64,000 nucleotides of DNA, taken from the NCBI GenBank assembly GCA_963718405.1, contig CAVQYZ010000001.1, positions 372,001-436,000 on the forward strand. The letters run 5' to 3'. Below, piece after piece: positions 1 to 9,621 of this stretch. A program made the position numbers and the translations under genes. Every line of letters starts with the position of its first letter. Within the stretch, counting starts at the first letter, position 1. Under the pieces are notes generated by a model. It searched no databases, was not told where the DNA came from, and saw nothing but the letters and a program-made list of their open reading frames with translations. This DNA comes from Bog-756 sp963718405 (GTDB lineage Bacteria > Actinomycetota > Acidimicrobiia > Acidimicrobiales > RAAP-2).

Positions 1-549
1 GCGGCAGCCGGCCAGTTGGAGGCGCCAGCACAGGTCGATGTCCTCGCCGACCCTCAGCTCCTCGGCGAAGCCCCCGGCGGCATCGAAGGCCGGGCGTCGT
101 ACGGCCAGGTTGGCGCCCAGACCGGCGGGCAGGAAGCCCAGCTGACTGGTGGCCGCCGGCCGGAGGGGCGACGCCGGATAGCCGTTGAGCGACCAGAAGT
201 CGAACACCCCGGCTACCACGTCGGCGTGGGAAAGGGCCGTGACGCAAGCGGCAAGCCAACCGGGCCGGACCACGTCGTCGGCGTCACAGAAGGCCAGCAG
301 GTCGCCCTGGGCGGCACCGACTCCGACATTGCGGGCCGCACCCGGACCAACGACCGCGGCGCCGTCCATCCACCGCACGATCCGGTGGCGGTTGGCCCAC
401 TCCCGGGCCACCTCGGCACTCCGGTCGATCGACCCGTTGTCCACCACCAGGATCTCGAACTCGTCTACGCACTGCTGGTCGACGAGAGCCTGGAGCTGCA
501 CTGCCAACCAGGGCATGGCGTCTCTGACCGGAACCACCACGCTGATCAT
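1..549 (-). CDS. Family 2 glycosyltransferase, partial (3' end outside window)
   Basis: A GT-A fold family 2 glycosyltransferase, transferring a sugar from a nucleotide-sugar at the inner face of the membrane. The reading frame opens with ATG at 549 and gives MISVVVPVRDAMPWL, the classic GT2 start. It continues with the VVDNGS motif near residue 35, a FCDADD metal-binding (DxD) motif near residue 85, and GEDIDLCWR near the visible end, the usual acceptor-side ED motif. About 183 codons are visible and the C-terminus lies beyond the edge. It is divergent from the GT2 gene starting at 716. No signal or membrane segment is seen. The family is clear; the sugar and acceptor are not. Confidence 0.85.
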   Translation of the reverse strand, partial: MISVVVPVRDAMPWLAVQLQALVDQQCVDEFEILVVDNGSIDRSAEVAREWANRHRIVRWMDGAAVVGPGAARNVGVGAAQGDLLAFCDADDVVRPGWLAACVTALSHADVVAGVFDFWSLNGYPASPLRPAATSQLGFLPAGLGANLAVRRPAFDAAGGFAEELRVGEDIDLCWRLQLAGCR

Positions 550-715
550 GTCCGTGCCTGCTGCCGCTCCGGTCGCCGGGCCCCCACCCCGTCTGCCATC
601 TTCATCACGGCTCCCGTTCGACTGTCCGGTATGGCTCACTCGCTCGGCGCCGTACGGCCGGAGCCACGTGTGGCCGCTGCCCGCGGCGCGGTTAGCCTAA
701 CGCCGTGAGGGCAGC

Positions 716-1729
716 GTGAGCGTCAGCGCAGTGTCGGGTCCGGCGGGCGCCGACGACGGAGGCCCAGCCCTCGAGGGCGTGGTGGCGGTGGTGCTGACCC
801 ATATGCGGCCCGGTCTGGCCGGTCAGGTCACCCGCTCCCTCATCGAGTCCGAAGGCTTGCGGCCCGATCAGATCATCCTGGTGGTCAACGGCGTCGGGGG
901 CCTCGACGATCCGGTGCTGGAAGCGAAGGTCCGCACGGTCCGGCTGGCCACCAACACCGGTCCGGCCGGCGGCTTCCGTGCCGGCATGGTCGAGGCCTTC
1001 TCCGACCCCACGGTCCGGTGGGCCTACCTCTGCGAGGACGACATCGGTCTGTTCGACCTGCCCGAACAGCGGCTGGCTGACCTGGTGGCCCGGGTCGAGG
1101 CGCTGCCGGAGGAGACGACCCCGGTCGGGGCCGCGGTGGCCTACGGCCGGACCTTCGTCGGACGGGGGACTCATACGGAGAACCTGGTCCCACCGCCCGG
1201 CTCGTCGCGTGGGTTCACTGCGGTGGACGTAGCGTGCTGGGGGGCCACGTTGTTGTCCCGGTCCGTGGTCGACGCCGGTGTGCTGCCCGACCCTGAGTGG
1301 TTCTTCGGTCTGGAGGACTTCGACTTCTTCTGCCGGGTCCGGGAGGCCGGTTTCGGGGTGGTGGTCGACGACGACGCCGCCCGGCGGGTGGCCGTTCAGC
1401 AGACCTCCGCCGGGCGGCAGGCGGCGCTGGCCCACCGGCGTCCCGATGACGGGGTCGAGGCCTGGCGGGCCTACTACCACGCCCGTAATTCGTTGGCCCT
1501 GATCCGCCGGCATGGCCGGAACAGCTGGTACGCCTGGCAGCTGGCCTATTCCGTCCGTCAACTCCAGTCGGCCGGCGGGCGGGACGATAGGTCGGCCTTG
1601 GCCCATGGCTGGTGGGATGGCGTGCGTGGACGGATGGGGGAGAACCCGCGCTACGCCCGGCGGGTGGGTGAGTTCGGGCCGTCGGGCGCCGGTGCGTCCG
1701 GTGAGGATCCGGCCGGTCCGGCCAGGTAG
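716..1729 (+). CDS. Family 2 glycosyltransferase (galactofuranosyl/rhamnosyltransferase-like)
   Basis: A predicted inverting GT2 enzyme for polysaccharide assembly. The start is GTG at 716. The N-terminal part has a VVLTHMR strand, then TNTGPAGGFRAGM near residues 80-92 and CEDDIGLF near residue 105, where the two Asp replace the DxD pair. FFGLEDFDFFCRVREAG follows near residue 200 and YYHARNSLALIRRHG near residue 250. The NTGPAGG and YYxARN motifs are shared with the gene at 10600-11445 and resemble GlfT/rhamnosyltransferase-like enzymes. The C-terminal 80 residues are Arg/Gly-rich. Its 3' end overlaps the convergent sulfotransferase by 79 bp, an unusually long overlap, so the last residues are less certain than the core. 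Confidence 0.85.
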   Translation: MSVSAVSGPAGADDGGPALEGVVAVVLTHMRPGLAGQVTRSLIESEGLRPDQIILVVNGVGGLDDPVLEAKVRTVRLATNTGPAGGFRAGMVEAFSDPTVRWAYLCEDDIGLFDLPEQRLADLVARVEALPEETTPVGAAVAYGRTFVGRGTHTENLVPPPGSSRGFTAVDVACWGATLLSRSVVDAGVLPDPEWFFGLEDFDFFCRVREAGFGVVVDDDAARRVAVQQTSAGRQAALAHRRPDDGVEAWRAYYHARNSLALIRRHGRNSWYAWQLAYSVRQLQSAGGRDDRSALAHGWWDGVRGRMGENPRYARRVGEFGPSGAGASGEDPAGPAR

Positions 1730-2574
1730 GCGAAGTTGGGCCACAAGGTCAGGTCCAGGTGGTCGAAGCGTGCCGCCAGCGCTGCCACATCGGGCGCGTA
1801 GAGCTTCACCAACTGCTGACGGACGTCGTCGTCCAAGGGCCGGCGTGGTGGACCCGCCGACCCCGCCGATGGCGCCTCCGGCGGGGGGTGGTGGGTGGCT
1901 AGTCCGAGGTGCTCGAAGGTGCGATCGAGCTGACCATCGCGGTCGGCCACGCACTGCTCGTGTTGCAGGACCAAGAGGGCCTCGGGGTCGAAGTGGTCCA
2001 GCCATCCCTCCACGGCGCGGTGGTAAAGGCCGCGCTGGACGGCATCGGCGATGGCGGTGCCGTCCCGGGGTTGTCCCATCCGGTCCAGGTGGTCGAGACC
2101 CGATCGGAACCGCTCCACCGGGTCGCGGACACACAGGAGCAGGCGGGTGTCCGGGGCCGCCCGCTGCAACAGCGCCGGCACCCAGGGGTAGGACAGATAG
2201 TCGGGCGTCCACTCACCGGTCACCGTCCCGACCGTGTGGGGGAACCAGCCGTAGTAGGCCTCGATGTCGCTCTGGCCCATGGACCGTGCCCCGAAGCGGT
2301 CGAAGAAGTGGCGCTCCTTGTGGATGTCCGGATGGGTGGTGATGCCCGGGTGGGTGAGCATCAACTCGTACCACCAGGTGGTGCCGGCCTTCTGCGCACC
2401 GATGCCGACAAAGGCCGGCGGCCCGGCCTCCTCCCCCGCCACCAGGGGTGGTGGCGTGAAGTCGAACTCCACTTCCCAGGGGGCGTACCGACCCAACCGG
2501 TGAAGCACCTGACGCCGCAGGCCCGGAGAGAGCCGGGCGAACCCCGACCGCAGGTGGTCTCGGGCGGAGGTCAT
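1651..2574 (-). CDS. PAPS-dependent sulfotransferase
   Basis: A sulfotransferase that would move sulfate from PAPS to a hydroxyl of a carbohydrate or lipid. The 5'-phosphosulfate-binding loop GAQKAGTTWWY lies near residues 59-69 and the 3'-phosphate site VRDPVERFRSG near residue 155. About 307 residues is normal for Sulfotransfer_1/3 proteins. I chose ATG at 2574; a TTG at 2625 would add 17 residues and neither has a convincing ribosome site. The N-terminal HRLGRYAPW and C-terminal DLTLWPNFAYL segments recur in the sulfotransferase at 11468-12334, so the two are paralogues. No membrane segment or signal peptide is visible, which suggests a cytoplasmic enzyme acting on lipid-linked or nucleotide-linked intermediates. 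Confidence 0.88.
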   Translation of the reverse strand: MTSARDHLRSGFARLSPGLRRQVLHRLGRYAPWEVEFDFTPPPLVAGEEAGPPAFVGIGAQKAGTTWWYELMLTHPGITTHPDIHKERHFFDRFGARSMGQSDIEAYYGWFPHTVGTVTGEWTPDYLSYPWVPALLQRAAPDTRLLLCVRDPVERFRSGLDHLDRMGQPRDGTAIADAVQRGLYHRAVEGWLDHFDPEALLVLQHEQCVADRDGQLDRTFEHLGLATHHPPPEAPSAGSAGPPRRPLDDDVRQQLVKLYAPDVAALAARFDHLDLTLWPNFAYLAGPAGSSPDAPAPDGPNSPTRRA

Positions 2575-2789
2575 GGCTCGGTTGGGGGCACGCAGCAGGT
2601 TGCCACACGCTGAACGCAGCCACAACTACCTGCGAGCGGCCGGTCGGCCCGGGGGCACCGGCGGTCGACACCCTTGCTTGACACCATCAGCGGCACCGCC
2701 GATGATCTCGTCATGGTCGAGTCGGGGGGCGGTGGGGAGCGCGCCTCGGCCCCGAAGGCCGCACCGTGTCGCGGTCGGGGGCCTGACCG

Positions 2790-4859
2790 GTGTGCGGGAT
2801 TGCCGGCCTGTTCGATCCGGAGCGTAAAACCGACCCTGACGGGCTGGCCCGTCAGGTCGGGGCCATGGCTGAGGTACTCACCCACCGGGGACCCGATGCC
2901 GAGGGGTACTGGTCCGACCCGGAGTGCGGTCTGGCCTTTGGGCACCGGCGGCTGGCTGTGGTGGGAGTGGGGCCAGATGGGTCGCAGCCCATGGTGTCCC
3001 CCGATGGTCGATGGGTCCTCAACTACAACGGTGAGCTCTACAACCACGTCGACCTTCGGCGCCGCCTGGCCGGTGAGGGCCTGGCCTTCCGGGGGGGCTC
3101 GGACACCGAGGTGTTGGTCGCCGCGGTGCAGGCCTGGGGCCTCGACCGGGCCCTCGAGGCCTGCGAGGGAATGTTCGCCTTGGCCCTGTGGGACCGCCAG
3201 CGCCGGCAGCTGCACCTGGTCCGGGACCGCTTCGGTGAGAAACCGCTGTACTACGGATGGGTCGGGAGCCGACTGGCCTTCGCCTCCGAGTTGAAGAGCC
3301 TCGCCCTCCTCCCGCAATTCGATGCCACCATCGACCGGGACGCGGTGGCTCTGTACCTGCGCCACAACTGCATCCCGGCACCGCACACCATCTACCGCGG
3401 AGTAGCCAAGCTATTGCCCGGGCAGGTGGCCACGGCCGACGCCGAGTCACGGGCTGGTGCCCCGCTCGGGGTCCGGAGCTACTGGTCGGCGCGACGGGCG
3501 GTGGAAGAAGCCCGTCGGCGACCCCTGGACGCTCCTCCCAGGGTCCTGGCCGACCAGCTGGAGTCGGTGCTCTCTGATTCGGTGGCGGCCCGGATGGTGG
3601 CTGACGTGCCGGTGGGGGCGTTCCTCTCCGGAGGGGTGGACTCCAGTGTGGTGGTGGCACTCATGCAGCGCCACAGCGACCGGCCGGTCCGGACCTACAC
3701 CGTGGGCTTCGCCGACCGGGCCTTCGACGAGTCGGCCGAAGCCGCCGCTGTGGCTGCCCACCTCGGCACCGATCACACCCCGCTACTGGTGACCGATGAC
3801 GACGCCGCCGAAGTCATCCCCCGATTGCCGGACATCTGGGACGAGCCCTTCGGCGATGTCTCGGAGATCCCCATGCACCTGGTGTCCCGGCTGGCCCGGT
3901 CCGAGGTCACCGTGGCCCTGTCCGGAGACGGCGGCGACGAATTGTTCGCCGGGTACAACCGCCACGCCTGGCTGGACCAGCTGTGGCGGCGGTCTTCGGT
4001 GCTGCCCGAGCCGGTCCGTCGGGCGGCCGGTACGGCGTTGGGTCGTATCCCTCCCGGCCTCATCGAGGGAGGGGCACGGGCCATGTCGGCGTTGCCGCCC
4101 CACACGGTGATCCGGAACCCGGCGTCCAAGGTGTCCAAGGTGGGCAAAGTGCTGGCGGCCTCCGGTCCCGAGGACGCCTATCTGTCCCTGGTGTCCTACT
4201 GGGACCACGCCGAGTCGATGGTCCTCGGCGCCGGACCGACGGTGTCCGTGGCCTCGCGCCCGTCGGAGTGGCCGGAGCTCGGAGGGATCACCGAGCAGAT
4301 GCTGTGGCTGGACACCGTCGGTTACCTGCCCGATGACATCCTGACCAAGCTGGACCGGGCATCCATGGCCGTGTCGCTCGAGACCCGGGTGCCCTTTTTG
4401 GACCGGGCGGTGTTCGACCTGGCCTGGAGGCTGCCCCTTTCAGCCAAGCTGCACGACGGTCACACCAAATGGCTGCTGCGCCAGGTGCTCTACCGCCACG
4501 TGCCCGCCGAGCTGATCGAACGGCCGAAGATGGGATTCGGTTTCCCGGTGGGGGCCATGCTCCGGGGGCCGCTGCGACCGTGGGCCGAGGAGCTGCTGGC
4601 TGAGAAACGACTGGTTTCGCAGGGTCTCCTCGACCCCCGGCCGATCCGGCAGGCCTGGAACCAGCACCTTGAGGGGCGCCGCGATCTGGCCCTCGAATTG
4701 TGGGACGTGTTGGCGTTGCAGGCATGGTTGGAGCGCTGGGTGCCGGAGGCAGCGGCTGGCCTGAGCGGTGCTGTCGCGGCCCAGTCGCCTGCACCCGAGT
4801 TGCAGGCCTTTTGCAGATTGCCCGCGATGGCCGCCCCGATCCATCGTTGGCCGCAGTGA
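2790..4859 (+). CDS. asnB: Asparagine synthase (glutamine-hydrolysing) family amidotransferase
   Basis: An AsnB-type enzyme that takes ammonia from glutamine and transfers it to an ATP-activated carboxylate. The GTG start at 2790 places the catalytic Cys at residue 2 (MCGIAGLF), which fixes the start. The N-terminal Ntn glutaminase domain has RGPDAEGYW and NYNGELYN motifs; the C-terminal synthetase domain has the PP-loop SGGVDSS at about residues 280-286 and LSGDGGDELFAGYNRH further on. Its 689 residues exceed the roughly 610-650 usual for the glycan-locus type; the extra residues are mainly a C-terminal tail. In polysaccharide loci such proteins often amidate uronic acids or aminosugars, so the substrate may be a sugar acid rather than aspartate. 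That assignment is inferred from context. Confidence 0.92.
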   Translation: MCGIAGLFDPERKTDPDGLARQVGAMAEVLTHRGPDAEGYWSDPECGLAFGHRRLAVVGVGPDGSQPMVSPDGRWVLNYNGELYNHVDLRRRLAGEGLAFRGGSDTEVLVAAVQAWGLDRALEACEGMFALALWDRQRRQLHLVRDRFGEKPLYYGWVGSRLAFASELKSLALLPQFDATIDRDAVALYLRHNCIPAPHTIYRGVAKLLPGQVATADAESRAGAPLGVRSYWSARRAVEEARRRPLDAPPRVLADQLESVLSDSVAARMVADVPVGAFLSGGVDSSVVVALMQRHSDRPVRTYTVGFADRAFDESAEAAAVAAHLGTDHTPLLVTDDDAAEVIPRLPDIWDEPFGDVSEIPMHLVSRLARSEVTVALSGDGGDELFAGYNRHAWLDQLWRRSSVLPEPVRRAAGTALGRIPPGLIEGGARAMSALPPHTVIRNPASKVSKVGKVLAASGPEDAYLSLVSYWDHAESMVLGAGPTVSVASRPSEWPELGGITEQMLWLDTVGYLPDDILTKLDRASMAVSLETRVPFLDRAVFDLAWRLPLSAKLHDGHTKWLLRQVLYRHVPAELIERPKMGFGFPVGAMLRGPLRPWAEELLAEKRLVSQGLLDPRPIRQAWNQHLEGRRDLALELWDVLALQAWLERWVPEAAAGLSGAVAAQSPAPELQAFCRLPAMAAPIHRWPQ

Positions 4860-5002
4860 TTCCGTCGCCCATCACCGGAGCACAGATCGCCTGGTGGGCG
4901 CGCCCTGGCTGTAGTGTGTCGGGGTAGGGCGCGCCTGATGAGCAGGGCCATCATCCGAGTTGGGCGACACCGGTACGGGCGTGTGGGGGACGGGGGAGCG
5001 TG
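4860..5002. promoter_or_regulatory. Intergenic region with two GGCGCGCC palindromes
   Basis: A non-coding gap between asnB and the GT4 gene. It contains two identical 8-bp palindromes, GGCGCGCC, at 4897-4904 and 4928-4935, 31 bp apart (about three helical turns). They flank TGTAGTGTG, which has no clear -10. A G-rich Shine-Dalgarno (GGGGGAG) lies just before the ATG at 5003. The palindrome pair could be an operator, but in DNA this GC-rich it may be chance. Confidence 0.25.
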
Positions 5003-6132
5003 ATGACGTCGAGGACAACGGGCGTGGGCCAGACCCCGTGTCGGCGTCCGCGGGCGTGCCGGGTGGTCACCACCTCACTGACGGCGCGGGTACTCCTGGC
5101 CAACCAGTTGCAGTCGCTGCGTGAGATCGACTGGACCGTGGTAAGCGGTGATCCCTATCCCGAACCTCCCGACGGGGTGGCGGTAGAGGTCATACCCATC
5201 CGCCGCGAGTTCGCCCGGAGCGATGTGACATCGTTCATCGGTCTCTGGCGCTACCTGAGGAGCCAGCGGTTCGAGTTCGTGCAGACCCACACCCCCAAGG
5301 CCTCGTTCCTGGGCCTGCCGGCCGCCCGGCTGGCCGGGTACCCGTGCCGTCTACACCATCCACGGGGCGCTCTACTTCAAGGACAACAGCTGGAAGGCCA
5401 ACCTACTGGGCTGGTGCTTCGAGCGTTGGTGCTGCGCATGGGCCCACCGGGTGCTGCTCCAGAGCCGCGAGGATGAGCAGGCCTTGCCGGCGGCGTGGAT
5501 CTGTCGCCGTGGCAAGCTGGACTACGTGGGTAATGGGATCGTGATGGACCGGTTTATGGAGCCGGTGGCCCCGGCACTGCGTGAGGACCGCCCCGTCGTG
5601 TTGACCGTCGGCCGCCTGGTCCGGGAGAAGGGGTGCGCCGACTTCGTGGCCCTGGCCGAGGCACTGTCGGGTCAGGCCGAGTTCGTCCACGTCGGCCCGT
5701 TCGAGCACGACCAGAGCGATGCCCTGACCGACGAGGAGGTCGCCGCGGCGTCGGACTCGGGCACGGTGCGCTTCATCGGCGAGGTCGGACGACGTGCGGC
5801 CGTACCTGGCCTCAGCGACGGTGGTGGTGCTCCCCTCCTACCGGGAGGGGATTCCCCGGGTAGCCATGGAAGCCGCGGCCATGGGCCGTACCGTGGTGGC
5901 CTACGACATCCGGGGAATGCGCGAAGTCATCGATCCGAGCTTGGGCCTGCTGGTGCCCCGAGGCGACCAGTCGGCGCTGACCAGGGTGGTTCAGGGCCTG
6001 TTGGATGATCCTGGCCGCTGCTCCGAACTTGGGGACCGGAGCCGCCAGTGGGTCGCCTCCCGCTTCTCCGAGGACCTGGTGCTTGATCGCTTGCGGAAGG
6101 TGTACGCCGACATGACAGGATCGGCGGCGTGA
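5003..6132 (+). CDS. Family 4 glycosyltransferase, interrupted by two frameshifts
   Basis: A GT-B fold glycosyltransferase (GT4). Three consecutive reading frames supply one protein: residues VVTTSLTARVLLANQL to LPAARLAG in the first, VYTIHGALYFKDNSWK to RFIGEV in the second, and DDVRPYLASATVVVLPSYREG to the TGA at 6130-6132 in the third. The last part holds the EGIPRVAMEAAAMG donor-binding motif. Each break is cured by removing one base, near 5340-5348 and near 5787-5790. Start ATG 5003 follows GGGGGAG; GTG 5000 is an alternative. The stop overlaps the GTG of the deacetylase (GTGA). Either residual sequencing errors or a pseudogene; reading-frame quality elsewhere in the gene is good. Confidence 0.8.
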
Positions 6133-6878
6133 CAGACCAGGTGTGCCTGACCATCGATGTCGAGGACTGGTACGACGGGATGGAGGTCCTGGGCCAGCCG
6201 ATCTCGCGCCCGCAGGGCGCCCGCAGCGGCCTCGTGGGGCTGGCCGGCGTGCTGGCCGCAGCCGGAGACAAGTCGGCGGTGACCCTGTTCGTGGTGGGCA
6301 ACTATGCCTCTACCGTCCGGTCCGAGCTCAACGAGCTGGCGTCCTGCGGTCACGAGATCGCCAGCCACGGACCGGACCACGGGCGGTTGCCGGAGGACCC
6401 GGCCTCGCTGCTCGAGTGGCTGCGTCGGGGACGGGAGATGATGGAAGACGTGGTCCAACAGCCTGTCCGGGGGTTCCGGTCGCCCCGGTTTGACGTCCCA
6501 TCCCAGTTGGGGCTGGCCGGCTACCGGGAGCTCCTGCTTGAGGCCGGCTTCACCTATGTGTCTGACACCAGCCGGCTCGGGGAGGGCTCGGCCCTGGCCG
6601 AGCTCCCCGTGCTCACCACCCGAGGTTTCCCCATCGGTGGCGGGAGCTATCAGCGGCTGCTCCCTTCGAGTGCACTGACCGCGGCAGTGCGAACCACCAC
6701 CGACCCTGCAGTGCTTTACTACCACTCCTACGATTTCGGAGCCACCCTCCCGAGCACCAGATCCATTCGATCGGTGGCCGTGGCCAAGCAGCTGGTGGGC
6801 CGGGGAAGGATTGCCGGAATGTTCTCCCGAATTCTCAAGCGGTACGGAAGCGAGGCGTGTGGTCATGTCCAGCGGTGA
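6129..6878 (+). CDS. Polysaccharide deacetylase (NodB homology)
   Basis: A carbohydrate esterase 4-type deacetylase that would remove N- or O-acetyl groups from a glycan. TIDVEDWYD at residues 8-16 carries the catalytic Asp and the metal-binding Asp; SHGPDH at 79-84 supplies the metal-binding His pair; RGFRSPRFDVP gives motif 3. The DVEDWYD form resembles the deacetylases found in exopolysaccharide loci. Its 249 residues contain no signal peptide, so it may act in the cytoplasm on lipid-linked precursors. The GTG start overlaps the preceding TGA by four bases, implying translational coupling with the GT4 gene. Its stop overlaps the start of the following methyltransferase by 14 bp. Confidence 0.88.
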   Translation: MTDQVCLTIDVEDWYDGMEVLGQPISRPQGARSGLVGLAGVLAAAGDKSAVTLFVVGNYASTVRSELNELASCGHEIASHGPDHGRLPEDPASLLEWLRRGREMMEDVVQQPVRGFRSPRFDVPSQLGLAGYRELLLEAGFTYVSDTSRLGEGSALAELPVLTTRGFPIGGGSYQRLLPSSALTAAVRTTTDPAVLYYHSYDFGATLPSTRSIRSVAVAKQLVGRGRIAGMFSRILKRYGSEACGHVQR

Positions 6879-7488
6879 GTTCCAGACCTACTTCCAGCGC
6901 CGGGCCGATCGGTTCGCGGCCTTCTATTCGAGCGAGCCGGTGGCCAGAATGTTGGGTCGGGGCCCGTTGTTCGACCGGTTGCGGATGGCCGTCGACATCA
7001 GCGAGAGCCGGGGGGCCAAACGGGTGCTCGACGTAGGGTGCGGGAGTGGACCGCTGTTCGCTCCCTTGGCCGCAGCCGGCATCCACGTCACCGGCATCGA
7101 TCCGGCCGCGGCCATGGTGGAACTGGCCAAACAGCAGGCCGAGTCGTTCCCGGGCCTGGCCGAGGTGGAGCAACGAGGATGGGAGCAGATCTCCGAGGTC
7201 GACGCCTACGACGTGGCCGTGGCCCTTGGGGTGTTCGACTACGTGGGCACACCGGCCGAGCTCCTGACCCGGATGGGCCGGGCCGCTCCGCATGTGGTGG
7301 GCTCGTTCCCCTCGCCCGGCATCAGAACCAGCCTGCGAAAGGTTCGTTACGGTGCTCGCGGCGTGACCGTTCACGGTTACGCCGCCTCCGGATTCGGCCG
7401 GCTGGCCGCCTCCGCCGGTCTGGAGGTGGCGGAGATGTTTCCGCTGGACCGAGCGGGGTACGTGGTTCACTTCCAGCGCCCGGCCTGA
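6865..7488 (+). CDS. Class I SAM-dependent methyltransferase
   Basis: A Rossmann-fold methyltransferase. Motif I is VLDVGCGSGPLFAPLA near residues 56-71, followed by GIDPAAAMVELA (motif II acidic Asp) and VAVALGVFDYVGTP (post-motif IV). I chose ATG 6865 because GAGG lies nine bases upstream; it begins MSSGEFQTYFQRRADRF, and an in-frame GTG at 6859 would add two residues. About 207 residues. It is the third gene of the GT4/deacetylase/methyltransferase run and starts inside the deacetylase gene, so coupled translation is likely. It probably methylates a sugar hydroxyl or aminosugar; the substrate cannot be read from sequence. Confidence 0.85.
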   Translation: MSSGEFQTYFQRRADRFAAFYSSEPVARMLGRGPLFDRLRMAVDISESRGAKRVLDVGCGSGPLFAPLAAAGIHVTGIDPAAAMVELAKQQAESFPGLAEVEQRGWEQISEVDAYDVAVALGVFDYVGTPAELLTRMGRAAPHVVGSFPSPGIRTSLRKVRYGARGVTVHGYAASGFGRLAASAGLEVAEMFPLDRAGYVVHFQRPA

Positions 7489-7500
7489 GCCCCGCCTCTC

Positions 7501-8479
7501 TCAGGACGACTCGCCGCTACGGACGAAGTCCCGATCGCTCCACGTGGTGATGGGGAACCACGACAGTACCCGGCGCAATGTGGCCAGCTGCCCGTCGTCC
7601 AGTCGCCGCTGCCACGAGTCGGTGAGCTCGGACGCCACCCGCTTGACCATGAAGCCGGAGCCGGGGGCGTTGTGGGCATCGAGGAACTCCTCAGTGGCAT
7701 GACCCCAGGGGAGGCGCCAGGTCCTCGTAGAGCCGGTGGAACTCGCCGGGGGGATCGGCGCACAGTTGCTCGTGGGTCCGGATGTGCCACTCGGGATGGC
7801 GGGCCGAGGTGTCCTCGATGGCCGCCATCAACAGCCCGATCATCCAGCTCATGCGTTCGATCGGGTCCGGGCCCGGCAACGGGAGGTTCCAGGGCTCGAC
7901 GTAGCGGGCCCTGATGTCGTCACGGTGCTCGAGGGTGGAGTACCGGGAGTCCTTGAGATTGAGCTCCATCCAACTGGCCAGCACGCTGGCCGGGTGGCGG
8001 AGCAGGAACAGGACGTCGGTGTCGAACTCGTCAGCGATCCACTCGATGGCGAACTGGGCGTGGATGGACTTGGCCACGATGCGAGGAGCGTCGGACGGTG
8101 TGGTCGATGCCGGTAGCACCCGGGGGTCACGGGCCAACGTGGAGGCGAACCAGGTGACCGGGTCCAGCCGGCCGTCGTAGATCCGGTCCTCGGCCCCGGG
8201 CCCGAGGATGTGGCGGGCCCACACCGATCGCCGGGGCTCATGGGCCCCCTGAAGAGTCCAGGCCCACAGCCTCCGGTAGGCAGGGGACCGCTCTCCGGGC
8301 TGCAGGACGGGGTACCTTCCCAATCGACGCTTGGCATGGATAGCGGCAGGCCATTTGTCCTCACTGTCCGGCTCGAGGACGTTGACCGTGTCTGCCGCGC
8401 TGGCCAGGGCCCGCATGGTCCAGCTGGTACCGGACCGGGGGGAGCCCACAATCACGATCGGCCGGTTGACGGCGGTCAT
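7501..8479 (-). CDS. Sulfotransferase family protein, one frameshift
   Basis: A PAPS-type sulfotransferase. VGSPRSGTSW at residues 11-20 is the 5'-phosphosulfate loop, and LFLLRHPASVLASWMEL near residue 155 is the 3'-phosphate site. The first frame runs to a stop at 7691 after HRLYEDLAPP. Removing one base near 7722 restores DLGLPWGHATEEFL and a typical sulfotransferase C-terminus ending RSGESS with TGA at 7501-7503. The restored protein is about 325 residues. The start overlaps the stop of the upstream GT2 gene by four bases (ATGA), so the two form an operon. The break is probably a sequencing error because the downstream frame is intact and family-like. Confidence 0.82.
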
Positions 8480-9423
8480 GGGTACGTCCCTCCCCCTCGT
8501 TCCGCCGGCGAGGCTCGCTCCAGCAGTATCCGCATCATACGTGCGGGGAGCCCCGGATCCTGGCGGCGGGTTCCGACATCACTGGCCAGCGACCCGGCCG
8601 TCAGGACCGATGCCGCCAGCGCCGTGGAGACCGGTGTCGACACGCCGGCGGCGAGCTGGTCCGCGACGCCACGGCGACCTCCAGCCAGTCGGGCCAGCAC
8701 CAACTGGTGGTAGATCCGGCAGGCCGGGGTCATCGACGGGCCGTGCTTGTCGATAAACGCCTGCCTTCCGGCATGGGGGCCGGAACCCTGGCGAGTGACC
8801 CGCTCACCACCGTGCTGGTGGTAGGCGTACAACGCCTGGGGCAAGGTCGCGATGGGCCTGGTCTGTGCGCAGCGCAGCCAGAGGTCCCAATCCTCACCGG
8901 TGCGGAGCTCGACGTCGACGGCCAGGTCGTCGGGGAACATCGGTCGGCGTATCACGCCGAACGGGATGGCCACGAAGTCGAACCACAAGAGCTGGCGCGC
9001 CTCGTACTGCAGCGGCCCGCGGAACAGCGCCGTACGTCCGGTCCGGTCGTGGACCACCCGGTGCCACGACGTGACCACGCCGACCTCGGTGTCCGCCTCG
9101 AACCGGTCGAGCACGGCGGAAAGTGCACCCGGCAACCAAGCGTCGTCGTCATCGCAGAAGCTCAGCAGGTCGCCGGTGGCGGCGGCGATGCCCCGGTTGC
9201 GGCTGCCGCCCGGCCCGAGGGAGGCCTCATTGCGAAGGACGCGGACCCGGGGGTCACTGGCCAGCCGGTCGAGGACCTCGAGCGTGTCGGGGGACGAGGC
9301 ATCGTCAACGATCAGGAGCTCCAGCTCCCCGTCCCGCTGATCGAGCACCGAGCGGGCCGCCCGCTCCAGTGGCTCCGGGCGATCATGGGTGGGTAGGACG
9401 ACGCTCAGGAGGTGGGCGGGCAT
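8476..9423 (-). CDS. Family 2 glycosyltransferase
   Basis: A GT2 enzyme. From ATG 9423 it reads MPAHLLSVVLPTHDRPEPLERA, then LLIVDDASSPDTLEVL, GPGGSRNRGIAAATGD, and the FCDDDDAWLPGAL metal-binding motif near residue 100. GEDWDLWLRCAQT near residue 190 is the acceptor-side ED motif. An upstream in-frame ATG at 9498 would add a 25-residue Arg/Ala-rich leader that is not GT2-like, so 9423 is preferred. It is the first gene of a two-gene minus-strand operon with the sulfotransferase, overlapping it by ATGA. The pairing suggests that the sugar it adds, or a neighbouring one, is sulfated. Confidence 0.86.
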   Translation of the reverse strand: MPAHLLSVVLPTHDRPEPLERAARSVLDQRDGELELLIVDDASSPDTLEVLDRLASDPRVRVLRNEASLGPGGSRNRGIAAATGDLLSFCDDDDAWLPGALSAVLDRFEADTEVGVVTSWHRVVHDRTGRTALFRGPLQYEARQLLWFDFVAIPFGVIRRPMFPDDLAVDVELRTGEDWDLWLRCAQTRPIATLPQALYAYHQHGGERVTRQGSGPHAGRQAFIDKHGPSMTPACRIYHQLVLARLAGGRRGVADQLAAGVSTPVSTALAASVLTAGSLASDVGTRRQDPGLPARMMRILLERASPAERGGGTYP

Positions 9424-9621
9424 GCCGGACCCCTCCGCAGGTCGGAGTGCCGGGCGCGCCGCCTCCCGTGGTCGAGCTCCCCCCTCACGGCTATTCATGA
9501 TACCGAACCAGGTGCCAGGTCATCGCAGCCCCGCACGGATCACCGTCAACCGGGGACTCGGCCGGACCGCAGTAGTGTCTCCGGCGTTACGCGCCTGAAG
9601 GGCAGCCGGCGCTCGAGGGGG

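Noticed and set aside
692..2212. A 506-codon minus-strand open frame opposite the GT2 gene
   Set aside because: Low-complexity Pro/Gly/Arg translation, antisense to a recognised GT2 gene and overlapping the sulfotransferase in another frame.
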